In this document: one piece after another, positions 35,698 to 48,671 of the stretch
Layout of the letters: each line of letters opens with the position of its first letter
Position numbering within the stretch: position 1 is the first letter of the stretch
Assembly: GCF_963675165.1 (NCBI RefSeq)
Contig: NC_087381.1
Location: 1,364,001 to 1,428,000 of the forward strand
DNA from: Halichondria panicea
Lineage: Eukaryota; Porifera; Demospongiae; Suberitida; Halichondriidae
Direction: 5' to 3'
Length of the DNA stretch: 64,000 bases
Position numbers and translations under genes: made by a program
Notes under the pieces: model-generated
The model's database searches: none
Told to the model about the DNA's origin: nothing
What the model saw: the letters and a program-made list of their open reading frames with translations, nothing else

Positions 35698-38600
35698 ATG
35701 GAAGGAAAACTGGTCTGTTCCAGTAGCTTACTGCTGGCCCTCGCCATTCTCCAGATCCCTGTGAACTCAATCTCACTGATTCCTGACTGTTTAAACACAA
35801 CAGGATTCAATCTCTGGTGCCCTGATAGACGTGAACTACAGTGCCTGTCACCAAATGCAACAACGGACGCGTATGATCTCGTATGCAATGGCTTTTCCGA
35901 TTGTGTTTTTAGTGAAGCCGATGAAAGTTTTACACTCAATCCATACCTTGTCTGTAAGTGGATAAAGTGCAGTGTTTGCATGCCTCAGTATTCGCTATTA
36001 ATTACAGCAGTCCTTGAAGTAATAATATTGTCACAGGTATCATGTACTAAGTACAACTTTGGATAGCCAGTCCTCTATTATGGAAGCCTGAATTCGGGGA
36101 CATGTACTTTCTTGCCCGTTGTTATGTAGAGTGGTTTCTAACTGTGGATACAGAACCTGCTTCAGTGCAACTGAACAGTGTATAGTCATGGGCAAGAAAA
36201 TATTTCTTGACCAATGACACGATTTGTATGGATGATATGCAGTGCATTCTCTCAAGCCCTCAGGCATCGTGCACTGTATAGTCTATACAACTCACTTTTA
36301 GCTATAGTATGGCATGGCAATACACATCTGTGCATTGTATGCAGTAAATTCAACAGCCACAAACCTGTACATAGAAAAACCAGGCCCCAAATGAGTGTAC
36401 AAAATGCTACTGCAAATACTACCTCATATATCTTGTGAAAACATTGCACGTCTGCTAATAATTCTACTGTATAATTACCCATCTATATAATTATACCGTA
36501 TAGTGTGAAATTTTCGAGGCACTTATATTTCGTGGAATGGTCTCTAAAAGCATTTCGTTGTACAATGTTCGTGGAATAACTGCTTACCAGCCACGCCTTT
36601 AATCTTTGCACGTTATAGGAGATAATTCTAAAACAATTTTCTCGTGGACGAAAATTTCGTGCTATATACGGTGGTTTAATAAAGGTATATATATATATAT
36701 ATACAGGCTCAACAAGAGAGTATCTTTGTGGAGGGGTCTCGCCTAGAATTAATCTAACTCAGCTCTGTGATGGAACTGCCGATTGTCGATCTGGTGATGA
36801 TGAAAATAATCCGTTATGCACAGGTATTATTATAATATAAAAGTGTAAAGGTTCAATCGATGCTATTTTTGGTTGACCCTTTCTTCATGCACGCTACAGA
36901 CAGGTGCCGCCAGCCTTATTATGGTGGTTGCCAAAGCATCAGAGAGTGTATCAATGTTGGCATTATGAGTAGTTGTGGAAACTGCTTTGCTGGGTACTTT
37001 TTAGAGAATGACTTTTGCTTTGGTAAGTTGCATATAGTCTACATTGGTTACTTAAGTTTTAACTCCATTAGTATTAGCATGCCGGAAAGATTTCGTTGAG
37101 TTTTGTCCTTCAAGTTCATGTCTATCCCTTTGTGTTGACAAGAAGTATAGTTATTTCTCAGAGAAGTGTGCATTTCATTCCTTAGCACATACTTATTGTA
37201 CTTTGATCATGTAATAATACAATTAGTGGGACAGGTGTGTATCTGTCCATCATCAACTTTTGTTAACACTTGTGACATGTAATCATATTAAGCAAAAATG
37301 ACGTACATACATACAGTCTGAATTAGGGTATGAGGCTAAACTGAATATTAATTGTCATTGGGCTCTATACTATAGGTCATGTCACCAGTATAGCACGTGC
37401 CGTAATAAAATATTGAACCATGCTTCACTGTAAAACAATTTCCCATGCAGATAACCCAGCTGTGGTGGAGTGGGGTGCTCCAATGTACACAGTAGCCGAG
37501 GACAATATGAGTGTTGATGTGTGTCTTACGCTCACAGTTGACACGACTGCGGGGAACAATATAGCTGAGGATGATTTAGGAAACAGAGAAGTGACTGTGA
37601 CTGTAACAAGTGTCAACTCAACTGCTATAAGTAAAATTAATAGTATTATAAATTATACGTATACATATTATAGTATATACTATGATTACGTAACCTCAAT
37701 TGTCAGAAGTGATTCATGTGAAACACTTAACACATTATAAGGTTGCTAAGTCACTCATTAGCAATCTTTAAACATCCAGCACCTTGCTGAATGCAACTAA
37801 AAACACACAACCCAATGGTTCTTCGCTATTATGCCAGTGCTTTTCCAATGGCCTGCATGCTCTCTTTTTTCACTTTCTGTGTTTACAGACTCTTGTTGAA
37901 ATTTACACAGGGGGCAGAGACTACGCATTCACAAGTCAAAACGTGTCCTTCACAAACTCAACAAGGACACAATGTTTCTCTGTCAGCATATTTGGCTCTG
38001 TTGGCGTGGTAACCAATGATCTCTCGTTCAATCTTGAACTGAGCAATGCCGACACTTCAGTACTGGGTGGTTCTGCAGTGTTTAACGTCACCTCTACTCA
38101 GATTACTATTCGGGACAAAGACAGTAAGTATAAAACTACTTAAATAATACATTGTGCCAATTGGAGGTGAAGTGCTGCTGTTTTAATTAGCTATATGTAC
38201 CGGCAGAAAGTGTTTACAAACATACCTAATTGATTCAGTAAACAACTAACAATGCATGTATAATTGTTCCCTCTTAGCTCCATCGTTTGTGGGTGGTTCG
38301 AACCTCACCGTGAACGAGACAGTGGGCGTGGTTGAGGTGTGTGTGGTCGCAGTGCAGGAGATTAACATACTGACTCCAATCAACCTTACTCTAGAAATGG
38401 AGCCCTCCCCTCTTTGGCCTACAACTTTCCTGGGTATAATATAATTATATAAACATGTGAAGATCATTCTTACATGCATATATAATTATTATACATGTGC
38501 ACTGCATGTATTCACTTACCTATACCCATAAATGTTTGTACGCCTATCCAATATAAAATCGAAAACTCGGCCTGGAATCAAGGTTATAATTATGATAGTT

Positions 38601-41600
38601 TATATGCCTCAGGACGCATGCGCAAGCAACGTTTTCATACATGTATGTGCTGCCCTCCTATAATTTTTGTGTCAATGTATTAATTATATCGTGCGCTGTT
38701 CAAAAAGCAACAAGGCATGATAGTACATGGCCTGTAGGAATGTCTTTTCTATTCTACTGACCATGCACTTCGTCGTACGACTATAATTATCGCTAGATTA
38801 TTCAATTACAGACATCGTATAGAAGCTCTGATTTACTGCCTTAAATTGAACGGTACATGTAATATGACATTATTTTTTTGGTTTCTCCCCCTACTTTCTC
38901 CCTCTCAATATAGACATATCCGTAAACACGATATTCAATATCAGTAGAATCACAGCTGGTGAACAGCTGTGCTTGAACATCTCCATTCCCGATGACTCGG
39001 TAGTGGAAGAAGATGAGACGTATCTCTTCCACCGCACCTCTGACTCCGCTCTCGTTACTGACTCTAGGAACCTCGTCACTCTCAAAATTCAAGATGATGA
39101 TTGTAAAAGTGTATAATTACGTGTATTGGCTGCATCTATATTTACTCTGTAAAGGCATAATTATATGAGAGTACGATTTAATTTAGTAAAAATCAATCTT
39201 TTTATAGCGTACGTTATTTTCACAAGTTTTTGTGTATGTATATAATATATAATAGATATCGCATTTAATAACTGCTATGTGGTGTTCTCTTCCCTTATTA
39301 ATTAGCCTACTTCCTCACCCTGCAACTACAAAATGGCACAAGTAGTGTTATATCTGAGGGCAATAACTTCACCTTTGAGGTAGTGTTTGGGGGATTGTTG
39401 GCGCCTGCAGTAAACGTCACTGCTCAGCTGTCTATTGTACAGATCACTCCCGGTAAATAAGGTTATTATATTGATAACAAGAGTAAAAAGATACTCAAGT
39501 AATAATTGATATGCATGCATGTATCTAGTATTCCACTTTTCTGTACTATTTTCTCTGTTCCTTGCAGAAATGCAACCCCCTCGCACACCTGTACAACTTG
39601 GAAGTATAGTGTTCCTCTCTGACATGGCCAGTACTCAAAATCAACTCTTCTCAGCTCCCTCAGGGATGGACAATCTGCTGGAGGGCGATAAATCATTTGT
39701 TGTGGCATTGAAAAATACTAATCAATTTTTGGAGTTCACAGCACTGGATGATGATGGTACGTTGATGTATACTTAGTTGCATGGTAGTTCAGTTGCACAA
39801 AAGAAGTATATTTCATGACTCTTACATCTTCAGTTGGAGTAGTGACAGTGAGTGAAGTTGTTTACAACAGTACCATGGATATTGGCCCTCGAGTAACAGA
39901 GAACACTGTTGTTGTGACTGCCAGTCTCAACATTGGCACAGCGGTGGCCATCACTTATGAGTACACGTGGATCGATGGCACGGTCATAGGTAAGCAAATT
40001 AACGAGAAGATGCAGGTTATAATAATTATTATGGTTATCAGTAGTACTCAGAAGAGATAGCTAAAGTTATAGTCATTGAATTTTTTATTATAAAAGTACT
40101 ATAGAGTTGGCTAGAGGTATGACAGTCCAAATTCAACGATTAATGGTATAAACCTATTTACCTATAATATTATATCTACCTTGTTTACTTGTTCAATTTT
40201 CTTCACCGATCGACAGAGTTCACCTTCAATACCAGTGCTTATGCTTCGTCCATATCACAAACCATATCCTTGGCAGCTGACGGCTATGTGGACGGGATAC
40301 TCAATGTTACTAGACCCCTCACTCTAGTGTCTGCCATTGCCGGACTTAACGTCACTGACAAAGTCATGGTTACCATAGTGATGTACGACCCAGATGGTAA
40401 GAGAGATTAGGTTAAGTATGTTCATACTGGGGAGTTGTGTATATTCAGTCATATTATTTTTGAGCGACCCATTCGTATGACTAATGTGTGTTTGATTTGT
40501 AGCTCAGTTTTTATTCTTCATTCCCCTTCAATGCAGTTATATACGTCACATTCGGACAATCAGACTACACCTTCATTGAGAGTGACTCCATACAGACTTT
40601 TCAGTTTAATTCAACCGGCTCTGTGGGGGGTCCATTCAGTAACTACTCCGTCGATCCACATAGCTACCGCTCATTTAGAGCCGTTTTCGTCGTGGGCACA
40701 ACTACTGGTATAATTGTAGGAGAAGCTCATTGTACTACATTATTATTAGTATGCGGCTATCTATAATAATTATATGATTAAGCTGCATGTCTGATAAAGG
40801 AACAACTCAGTATATACAGGGCCGTAAATAGCTTTGGTTTGCAGGGGTGGCAAAATAACAACTGAAAATTTGTATTAAAAAAAAAAAAAGGTCAACTGTT
40901 ATTTCATATCCTCTGAGTATGGCAACTTCCAACTTTCTGTGGCACCAACTTAGAGCAACTAAAACAAGATTGCTTGAACTAGGAAGGTAACTCATGCTTC
41001 CAGAGTAGCCTCGAGACCAGCCGTTCTTTCAGATAACGAACGGCTGGTCTCGAGGCTACTTCCAGAGGCCATGAGAGGCACAATGGAGCTCAGAATTTTA
41101 CCTAAATAAAGGTCGTCACTCATTCTCAACGGTCAGCATGCGCATCCGATAGCCCTGCCCACATCTCAATTCCATTACAGTATTACTAACGCATTGGGCA
41201 TGTGCAGATCAGTAATTTTGCCAGATCTAGAATGCCATGGGGGGCAACTGCCCCCCCTGCCCCCCCTGCTGTCTACGGCCCTGATATAGCACTGATATAG
41301 CATGCCATGCATGTATGCACTGTCTTATAATATCACCCTCTACTCTTGCCGTGTATATGCACCGCTGTCCAATAAATTCCTCCCTCTCCTGCAGTGCCAG
41401 CTGATGTGATACCCGGCATGAGTGATCAGACCTTTTTTTTTCATAGTGACGCTATTGGGGCTTCTGTGGACACTTACTCATTCACAATTGTTCAAGACTC
41501 ACTTGTCGAGTACGATGAGGAGTTTGCTTTTGCGTTTTCATCCACTGACACCTATGTTGTCTTGGCTGAGACACATATGATTTTCTTCATTGCTAACGAC

Positions 41601-44600
41601 GATCGTAAGTGTTAATCATTCGATTTCGTATCTGTTTCAGGGCATTACAATGTCAGTACATTGCATGGCCATTACGTATTGCTATAGTTACACAAGTGCA
41701 TGGATATAAGATCTACATGCATGTAAAAAGTGCCTCAGGGTAGGTATTCTAGATCCCTAAAATGCACTTCGTATCCCACTAAGTAAAACCTCCAAAACAG
41801 CTAGTGTTCATTGGTTAGCCGGCCTGGAAAAAATATTTGCTTATTTTTTGGTACTGGGAAAATCGTATGACACGATAAGTATACCACATTATGACATACA
41901 TGTCAATGCTATTGCTATACTTGTTCATACAAAGGATGTATTTCCCCCTGACAAACTGACAAACAGTTTTGCCTGTTGCCTTTTGTGAGCCCAACTCGAC
42001 AGTAACGGAGGGAGATGGGTCAGTCACGGTATATCTTGAAGTGGATTCATCCCTAACAGCCATTCCCATTGACCTGGAGATAATCACTCTGCCCATCAGT
42101 GCTACAGGTACATGTTAACACAAAGTTTATTCCTCCAAATATGCTTGTTACGACTTTAGGCAAGAGTCCATAAGTGGAAACGTACAGAAAATTTTCTTTT
42201 GTGTGTCGATCTAAATCATACGGTTGTTTTCCAGCTGGTGATGATTATGAAAACAGGACTTCGACCATTGTGAAAGTACTTCCTGGAGTTAACACCACTT
42301 ATCAGGTCAACTACACCATCGTCGATGACGACGCCCTCGAACTAGATGAGAGTTTCCTGGTAACGTTACAAGTTGCCCCAGGGGACAGCCGGTTTACTAG
42401 CAGAGTTGGAGGCAATCACACAGTAGTTATCACTGATGACGCTTTAGATAGAGGTAAGAAAATATTTTGTTGGGGGTGTGGTGTGGTGCGTACATGTATG
42501 TCTATAAAATGGTTTCATTAATTGATGAGCTTATAATTATATACTATGGTGCATATGTATAAACATATATACTACCACATGATTGATTGTAGAATTGCAA
42601 TTGTGAACTACATTTCATCCTCTAACGCATTTGTTTCCATAGGTAAATAGTATTCCCGATGCACTGCTTAATAATTTGTATACAATTTAATATTCCAATT
42701 ATAGAGGTATCAATTATTGTTTCCAATGGAGACGGAGTTTCGGGGGCTTACTTCAGCGAAGGAGACTTGGTCGACATCAATCTAACACTTGACGTTAAAG
42801 AGTTAGCAGCAAACATCTCGTTTGATGTGTCATTCTCTGATGGTACTGCTCTTCAAGGAAGTGACTATTTTTTACCAGTATTTTTTGTTATATCTTTTTC
42901 ACCTGGTTCCCTTACTTGGACTCAGGAGATTGTAATTATTGATGATGACATCACCGAAGATATTGAGTATTTTTCGTTATATATAACATCACTCGATAAT
43001 AACATCACTATCGTCAATGGGAGCAATATCCAGTTGTTTATTTCCAGTGATGACAGTGAGTTGATTTTCTAAAACAATCTTGCATAAATCAACTACTCTC
43101 CCCCATGATAATTATAGTTTCTGAATTGGTCTTCTTTTCTGACCCTTTGATAACCATCAACGAAAGAGACTCTATCAACGTATCTATACGTATTAACGGG
43201 ATGGCTGAGTCGCCTGACATATTCCAAGGTCTTATCTCCGTTGTTGCCGTGGAAGGAACAGCAATAACAAGTAAGCAGCTAGCTAGCGTGTTTGTGTTGG
43301 TCACTGCATGCAATCATTATTCTAAGTAGTATCGTTCCAGAACTGTTTGTATATATACTTTCCTGCAGATTCGGATTTTACACTACTTTTGTCTGATGTA
43401 ATCTCGCCAACAATGGCCATTTCCGTCACTGTTATGGCGCTTGCAGACACTGTTATTGAGAATGAAGAGAGCCTTGTACTACAACTGAATATATCAGACA
43501 CCTCCTACTTGAGACTTGGAGACAGGAATAACGTAACCGTGGAGATTAAGGACGAGCCTTGTAAGTAAACAGATCAAAATACAAGCTCTCTTCCCAAGAA
43601 AATTATTAGACCTCCTCTACGTACGAAAATTATGTGCGCACAGTTTGTTTATATAATAATTAATGCATCTGTATAACGTTGCTATGGTGCTCCTCCCCCA
43701 CAGTCTCCGTGTCTAGTACGCTGAGTTTTAACGGCACCAATAGCTTCCTAGAGACAGCTAATGTTGTGTATGTCCAAGTTACCCTGGTGTTGGAGAATGC
43801 CACACTGGAAACAGACCTCACGTTTGGTGTGATGGCCTTGGATGAAACTGGAATAATGGGTGTGTTTTGCAGTGAAAGTAAAACTTCAGAGGCTTACTGC
43901 ATACCCACAATAGCACATTGGTGTCCTACAGGACCTTTAATTTGACAATTAAGTTACTTGAATTGGAATGACCAATAAACTAGTAGAAAACAAGGCCTAT
44001 AAAGTATAATTATATGCTCATTCATGAAACATCTCAGTGTACATGCAGAATAGGCTATTATACTTCTGTATATAATAAATTATTATTAGGCATGTGAACC
44101 ATTATGATGTGTATATAACTGTCCCTATAATTATTGCTCATTACAGGCATAGATTTTGAGGTGTTGAACTTCACGGTGACCTTTAGTGGCTCTGCTCTAA
44201 CTCAACGAGTCTACCTGCTTATCTATGAGGACAATCTATCGTCCGATGACAGGCAATTCTCTCTCGCATTCATTACGAATAATAATTTTATAGTCTTCGT
44301 TGGGGGTAATGTGGTGAAAGTTCAGCTTCTTAACGAGGACGGTAAGAGATGAGAGTGGTTACCTTGTATGGCTTTTTCAATACTAATTGTTAATAGCATA
44401 ATTATAGGCAAAAGGAAATTATATAACGTGGATCAATGTTTAATATAAGCGATGTATATTATATGTTCTACATTATGGAAAACCAGTGTTCATTTTCACG
44501 GATAACTGTTTGCTCGATTTTTAAATTTTTCTCACACAGATCCGTGTAAATTTGACCCTTGCGATGAAATGGCCAACTGTACCAGAAACAGTTCTTCAAA

Positions 44601-47600
44601 TTTCATTTGCACTTGCTTACCTGGTTACTCAGGCAACGGCACAGTGTGTATGGACGTTGACGAGTGCCAGTTGCAGGGAACAGGAAATTGTAGCGAACAT
44701 GCTGATTGTAACAACGTTGACGGTAGCTTTACATGCAATTGCACCATGGGATTCACAGGAGATGGATTCAACTGTACTGGTAAGTAACCTCTACAGCATA
44801 AAATCGCATAAATTTTTCTCTCGGCATTAATTTTTACTGATGACTATAATTATAGGAACTCCATGCATATACCCCATTTTTAAACACAAACTATAGTAAC
44901 ATATTGACGAATCCACATCATGCAGTCATTATTATGTATGCAGTATAGAGAGCTTGAATGTTTACACTCCCCTCATGCATGCATGCAGACATCAACGAGT
45001 GTGAGTTGGACACAGATAATAATTGTGACGAGAATGCTGTTTGCAGAAACACTATCGGGGGCTTTAACTGCACCTGTGTCCCTGGCTACAAGAGCTACGG
45101 AACATTGTGTACAGGTAAATCATTGCTTCCGTATAATGATATACTTACACATTATATTGTGCAAATGTCATCTTTAAGTAGTATGCCTTTACTCTGCATG
45201 TAGTTTAGGTTGCTTTTGCCTATACAGATATTGATGAGTGTACAAACGGGACAGATGATTGCCATAACTATGCCACTTGTAACAACACCATGGGCAGTTT
45301 TGAGTGCACCTGTGATGAAGGATATGCTGGAGATGGTGAAACCTGCGTTGGTGAGTATGAAAATCATTGTCAGTTGCATTCAACTAAGAGCTCTTTTATT
45401 GTGGTATATACTAATTAACGTCTATTATCATACTATTTTCATATGCCATTTCGGTTCCTTTAAAGTTAACGAAACACTATAATTATATACGTTCCTGTGA
45501 CATATGGGAACAGAGGAGGTGCCTCGATTAGACTAATTGCCTCTGCAATAACGTTGAGCGTGGGCGGATAATCGAGGCACGCCTGTCGTATTTCCTCTGA
45601 TGTGGGAGTATGCATGCACAAGCATACAAATCTTTGTAGCATAAGACGCCATTTGACTACAGAACTTCTGGGGCCATTCTTAATGTAAATGAATGTGACT
45701 TTTTGTTACACTGGGTACATTATACACTGTTCTCCCCCACGAATAAACAGACATCAACGAGTGTGTGTTGGATACGGATAATTGTGACGAGAATGCCGAA
45801 TGTAATAACACTATCGGAAGTTTCAACTGCACCTGTGACCCTGGCTACATGGGAGACGGAACAATGTGTACAGGTAAAATCATTGCTTACATACGTATAA
45901 TTAGATCATGCATTTAATTATGATTGTGCAGATAGCATCTTTAAAGTAGTTGTGCATGTGCAATGCAGCTATAATTATAGCCTTCACAGTAAAAATGAAG
46001 TACGTGCGCTGAGCACACTAAAATGTTGTGTGTATACCGGTACAGATGTTGATGAGTGTGCACAAGGGATAGATAATTGCCGTGACTACGCCACATGTAA
46101 CAACATCATGGGCAGCTTTGAGTGTACCTGTGATGAAGGATTTACTGAAGACGGTGAAACCTGCATTGGTGAGTATGAAAATCATACTCATATGCCATTT
46201 CAGTTCCTTTATGTCTATGGCATACCAGTTAAAGACACACTATAATTATATACATTCCTGTGACATATTGCTCTATGTGGGAGCAGAGGAGGTACGACAC
46301 GCGTGCCTCGATTAGGCTAATTGATTCTGCAATAGCGTTGAGCGTGGGCGGATAATCGAGGCGTGGTTACGCCCACGCTCAACGTTGTTGTAGAGGCAAT
46401 TAGCCTAATCGAGGCACGCGTGTCGTACCTCCTCTGCTGTGAGAGTATGCATGCACAAGCATACAACTCGGTAAGACGCCATTTTACTACAGAACTTCTG
46501 GGGCCATTCTTAATGTAAATGAATGTGACTTTTTGTTACTGGGTACATTATACACTGTTCTCCCCCACGAATAAACAGACATCACCGAGTGTGTGTTGGA
46601 CACGGATAATAATTGTGACGTGAATGCCGAATGTAATAACACTATCGGAGGTTTCAACTGCACCTGTGTCCCTGGCTACATGGGAGACGGAACAATGTGT
46701 ACAGGTAAAATCATTGCTTACATACGTATAATTAGATCATGCATTTAATTATGATTGTACAGAATGATGTCATCTTTAAAGTAGTCGTGCATGTGCGATG
46801 CAGCTATAATTATACAGTGGAACCCCTCTATAACGGACACCTTTGGGGAATAATGTTTTGGCCTTTATACAGAGGTGGCCTTTGTTAAGAGGTTGTTCTG
46901 TACACAAACTGTTCATTTGGGACCTGGGTGCCTGGCTGTTATAATTATAGCAACTGGCCTTTATTCGGAGGTGGTTGTTAACAGAGGTTCCACTGCATGT
47001 ATATACAGTAAAAATGAAGTGCGCTGAGCACACTAAAATGTTGTGTGTATACCGGTACAGATGTTGATGAGTGTGCACAAGGGGTAGATAATTGCCGTGA
47101 TTACGCCACTTGTAATAACACCATGGGCAGCTTTGAGTGTACCTGTGATGAAGGATTTACTGAAGACGGTGAAATCTGCATTGGTGAGTATGAAATCATT
47201 GTTAGTTGCATTCAACTAAGTGCTCTTTTGTTCTATGTAACTAAAGTTAGTTAAGAATGCCCCTTTTAATTGTTACTCAGTTCACGCATTAAGCGTAAAT
47301 GAAGCCCTAATTGACCACAGAACGTCCAGGGCCATTGTCCACGTGATTGTTTTTCGTATACATTATACGTTGAGTGTAATAATTATGTGTTCTTCCCCCA
47401 TGCATGTAGACATCAACGAGTGTGTGTTGGATACGGATAATAATTGTGACGAGAATGCCGAATGCAATAACACTATCGGAGGTTTCAATTGCACCTGTGA
47501 TCCTGGCTACATGGGAGACGGAACAATGTGTACAGGTATGATATACCCTGAGCTATAATTATACACAAGTGGCCTGCATTCTATCCTAAAAGCATTTTAA

Positions 47601-48671
47601 AGCTTCAAATGCACTTTAGGAAATAACTATATACTCGGAAAACGTTATACTACTATACTGATTTTTGCTTCATTGCTTTGGAGAGTCTTATAATTTTTGA
47701 TTCGATTTGATGAGCTATTATGATCCTGGATTCAACGTTCTTTGTGTCTTTGCAGGAATGATGTTTGGTGACGATCCTCACTTCAGCGTAGTGTTACCTG
47801 GCAGAAAGTTGCTCTGTTTCTCCGTTATGGGACAACATCACCTCAGTTACAATCTCATCAGTAACCCAAACCTACTCATGAATGCCATATTTGCTCCTGA
47901 CTCAAGAAGGGAGGAAGTCACTTGGATTGGAACCCTAGGAATTATTGCAAAGAATACGACAACTGGACACATTCAAACAAAACTGAAATTTGAGGCACTA
48001 CCTTGGAGAGTTTCAATAATCGATAAAGCTACTCTATACCCCAAAAACATCGAAAAGATAGTGATTAAAAACGGAAAGGTGTTGATATCGGAGTCTATGC
48101 CAACAATTGGTTTCAAGTATCCATCAGTTCTCGTCATTCTTGAAGATTCTGGTCTCAAGTTTACGGTCAAGTTTATGAATGAGCATCTGGACATGTTCTG
48201 GCACAACACAGCTCAACAGCACAGCGACTCACATGGGCTTATTGGTAAGCATAATAAAATTAAGCTTTTCCCTCAAGTGGTGTTATAATTAGGTGAGATA
48301 TACGTTTCTCTTTTTCCGCATTGGTCATAATTGTGCTCTATACATGCATGCATGTATTGTATCAATACCATGCAAGTGCCATGCATGTATGTGTACGTGA
48401 CGTGTTTCTTATTGTTACAGGCCAGTTCTTCCGTGATGGAGTTGAGATCGATGAGGTGCGTAAGATCCTGATTATGCCCAGTAAGGAACCTGTCCCAGTG
48501 ATGCGTCGTCCTGTCTGGGCCTTCATGGAGAGAGAGGACAAAGACGACCAGCTTTGCTGGACCGCCATGAATCCTGGATACCAGGGAGAGGGGCTCATTG
48601 ATGGCAAGCCTAACAACTATCTAGTTGACAATGTCCTTGACGATAAGTTTATGTACAATGATGTACTCTAA
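35698..48671 (+). CDS. Gene B: secreted LDLa / Calx-beta / EGF protein with an ITIH-C-like terminal domain, 30 exons
   Basis: Thirty exons join in frame into 1,847 residues; every intron is in phase 1. ATG 35698 starts a signal peptide ([20 protein letters not shown]), and the stop ends at 48671. Residues 25-124 hold cysteine-rich LDLa-like units ([19 protein letters not shown]). 125-165 is a short cysteine motif ([17 protein letters not shown]). About 166-1231 holds nine Calx-beta-like repeats with IxDDD ends and acidic calcium-type lines. 1232-1601 holds nine EGF-like units, mostly calcium-binding (DINEC…[10 protein letters not shown]). 1602-1847 is the ITIH-C-like domain with GDDPHF. Likely an extracellular, calcium-dependent adhesion or matrix protein. 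It lies just downstream of the giant gene and is the first of a tandem family with genes C and D. Confidence 0.82.
36494..36673. mobile_element. Foldback element in gene B intron 1
   Basis: The left end TACCGTATAGTGTGAAATTTTCG is mirrored by CGAAAATTTCGTGCTATATACGGT at the right. It lies directly upstream of exon 2. The internal CGTGGAA and CGTGGACGAAAA motifs also pair. A short non-autonomous palindrome of about 180 bp. Confidence 0.75.
40817..41283. mobile_element. 467-bp element with CAGGGCCGTA termini and ATATA target duplication
   Basis: The left end CAGGGCCGTA is the reverse complement of the right end TACGGCCCTG. ATATA flanks both sides (40812-40816 and 41284-41288). The right subterminal part has GGGGCAACTGCCCCCC-type GC-rich hairpins, as does the element at 22114. 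No transposase frame. It lies in gene B intron 12 and holds a second insertion at 41004-41060. Confidence 0.78.
41004..41060. mobile_element. Tiny perfect foldback inserted in another element
   Basis: Arms of 23 bp (AGTAGCCTCGAGACCAGCC… and its reverse complement) surround an 11-bp loop. TTCCAGA is present on both sides, suggesting a 7-8 bp target duplication. It inserted into the 40817-41283 element. Confidence 0.8.
45510..45599. mobile_element. Shorter foldback copy in the EGF introns
   Basis: The arms are CAGAGGAGGTGCCTCGATTA and TAATCGAGGCACGCCTGTCG…CCTCTG. The core CAATAACGTTGAGCGTGGGCG is shared with 46283-46437. It sits in the equivalent intron (exon 23 to 24) of the neighbouring duplicated unit. 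Confidence 0.75.
46283..46437. mobile_element. 155-bp foldback element in the EGF introns
   Basis: Arms of about 67 bp begin GCAGAGGAGGTACGACACGC and pair with GCGTGTCGTACCTCCTCTGC, with the central GCGTGGGCG…GCCCACGC. It lies in the intron between exons 25 and 26 of gene B. The intron between exons 27 and 28 lacks it. Confidence 0.85.
46815..46995. mobile_element. CAGTGGAACC-type element, present in one of two duplicated introns
   Basis: The left end CAGTGGAACCCCTCT is matched by AGAGGTTCCACTG at the right. Internal CTTTATACAGAGGTGGCCTT and CTTTATTCGGAGGTGG lines are typical of an interspersed family, relatives of which lie near 12.85, 13.65 and 22.1 kb. The matching point of the paralogous intron (about 45976) is empty. 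Confidence 0.8.
47756..48671 (+). other. Gene B, ITIH-C-like terminal domain, exons 29-30
   Basis: Exons 47756-48244 and 48421-48671. Key lines are [20 protein letters not shown], then YNLISN, a TWIGTLGII strand, [26 protein letters not shown] and [10 protein letters not shown]. This is the order seen in the C-terminal domain of inter-alpha-trypsin inhibitor heavy chains (DPHF…LCF…HGLLGQF). GDPH is also the autocleavage motif of some VWD domains. The last exon adds a conserved tail ([20 protein letters not shown]). Confidence 0.7.

Larger units (their letters stand above)
35698..44341 (+). other. Gene B, LDLa and Calx-beta exons 1-20
   Basis: Exons: 35698-35953, 36707-36823, 36900-37022, 37451-37630, 37911-38123, 38278-38433, 38914-39102, 39306-39452, 39568-39756, 39834-39989, 40217-40396, 40537-40707, 41395-41604, 41967-42107, 42235-42453, 42705-43055, 43118-43270, 43369-43560, 43704-43859, 44147-44341. 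Each Calx-beta repeat is built from two exons, an N-half ending at the 'DGTA' turn and a C-half ending at 'DDD/DND'. Exon 16 (351 bp) codes for a whole repeat, as if its internal intron had been lost. For exon 5, acceptor 37910 keeps the frame; the earlier AG at 37888 does not. Confidence 0.78.
44540..47535 (+). other. Gene B, EGF exons 21-28
   Basis: Exons: 44540-44779 (two EGFs), 44989-45114, 45228-45350, 45751-45873, 46046-46168, 46579-46704, 47061-47183, 47410-47535. Each later exon holds one EGF of 41-42 residues. Two exon types alternate: 'DVDECAQG…DGETC' and '[11 protein letters not shown]…DGTMC'. 45751-46578 and 46579-47409 are a recent tandem duplication of about 830 bp including introns. 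Confidence 0.85.

Noticed and set aside
37889..38123. Acceptor at 37888 for gene B exon 5
   Set aside because: With the phase-1 donor at 37630 it leads straight to a stop. Acceptor 37910 preserves the frame and the Calx-beta C-half.
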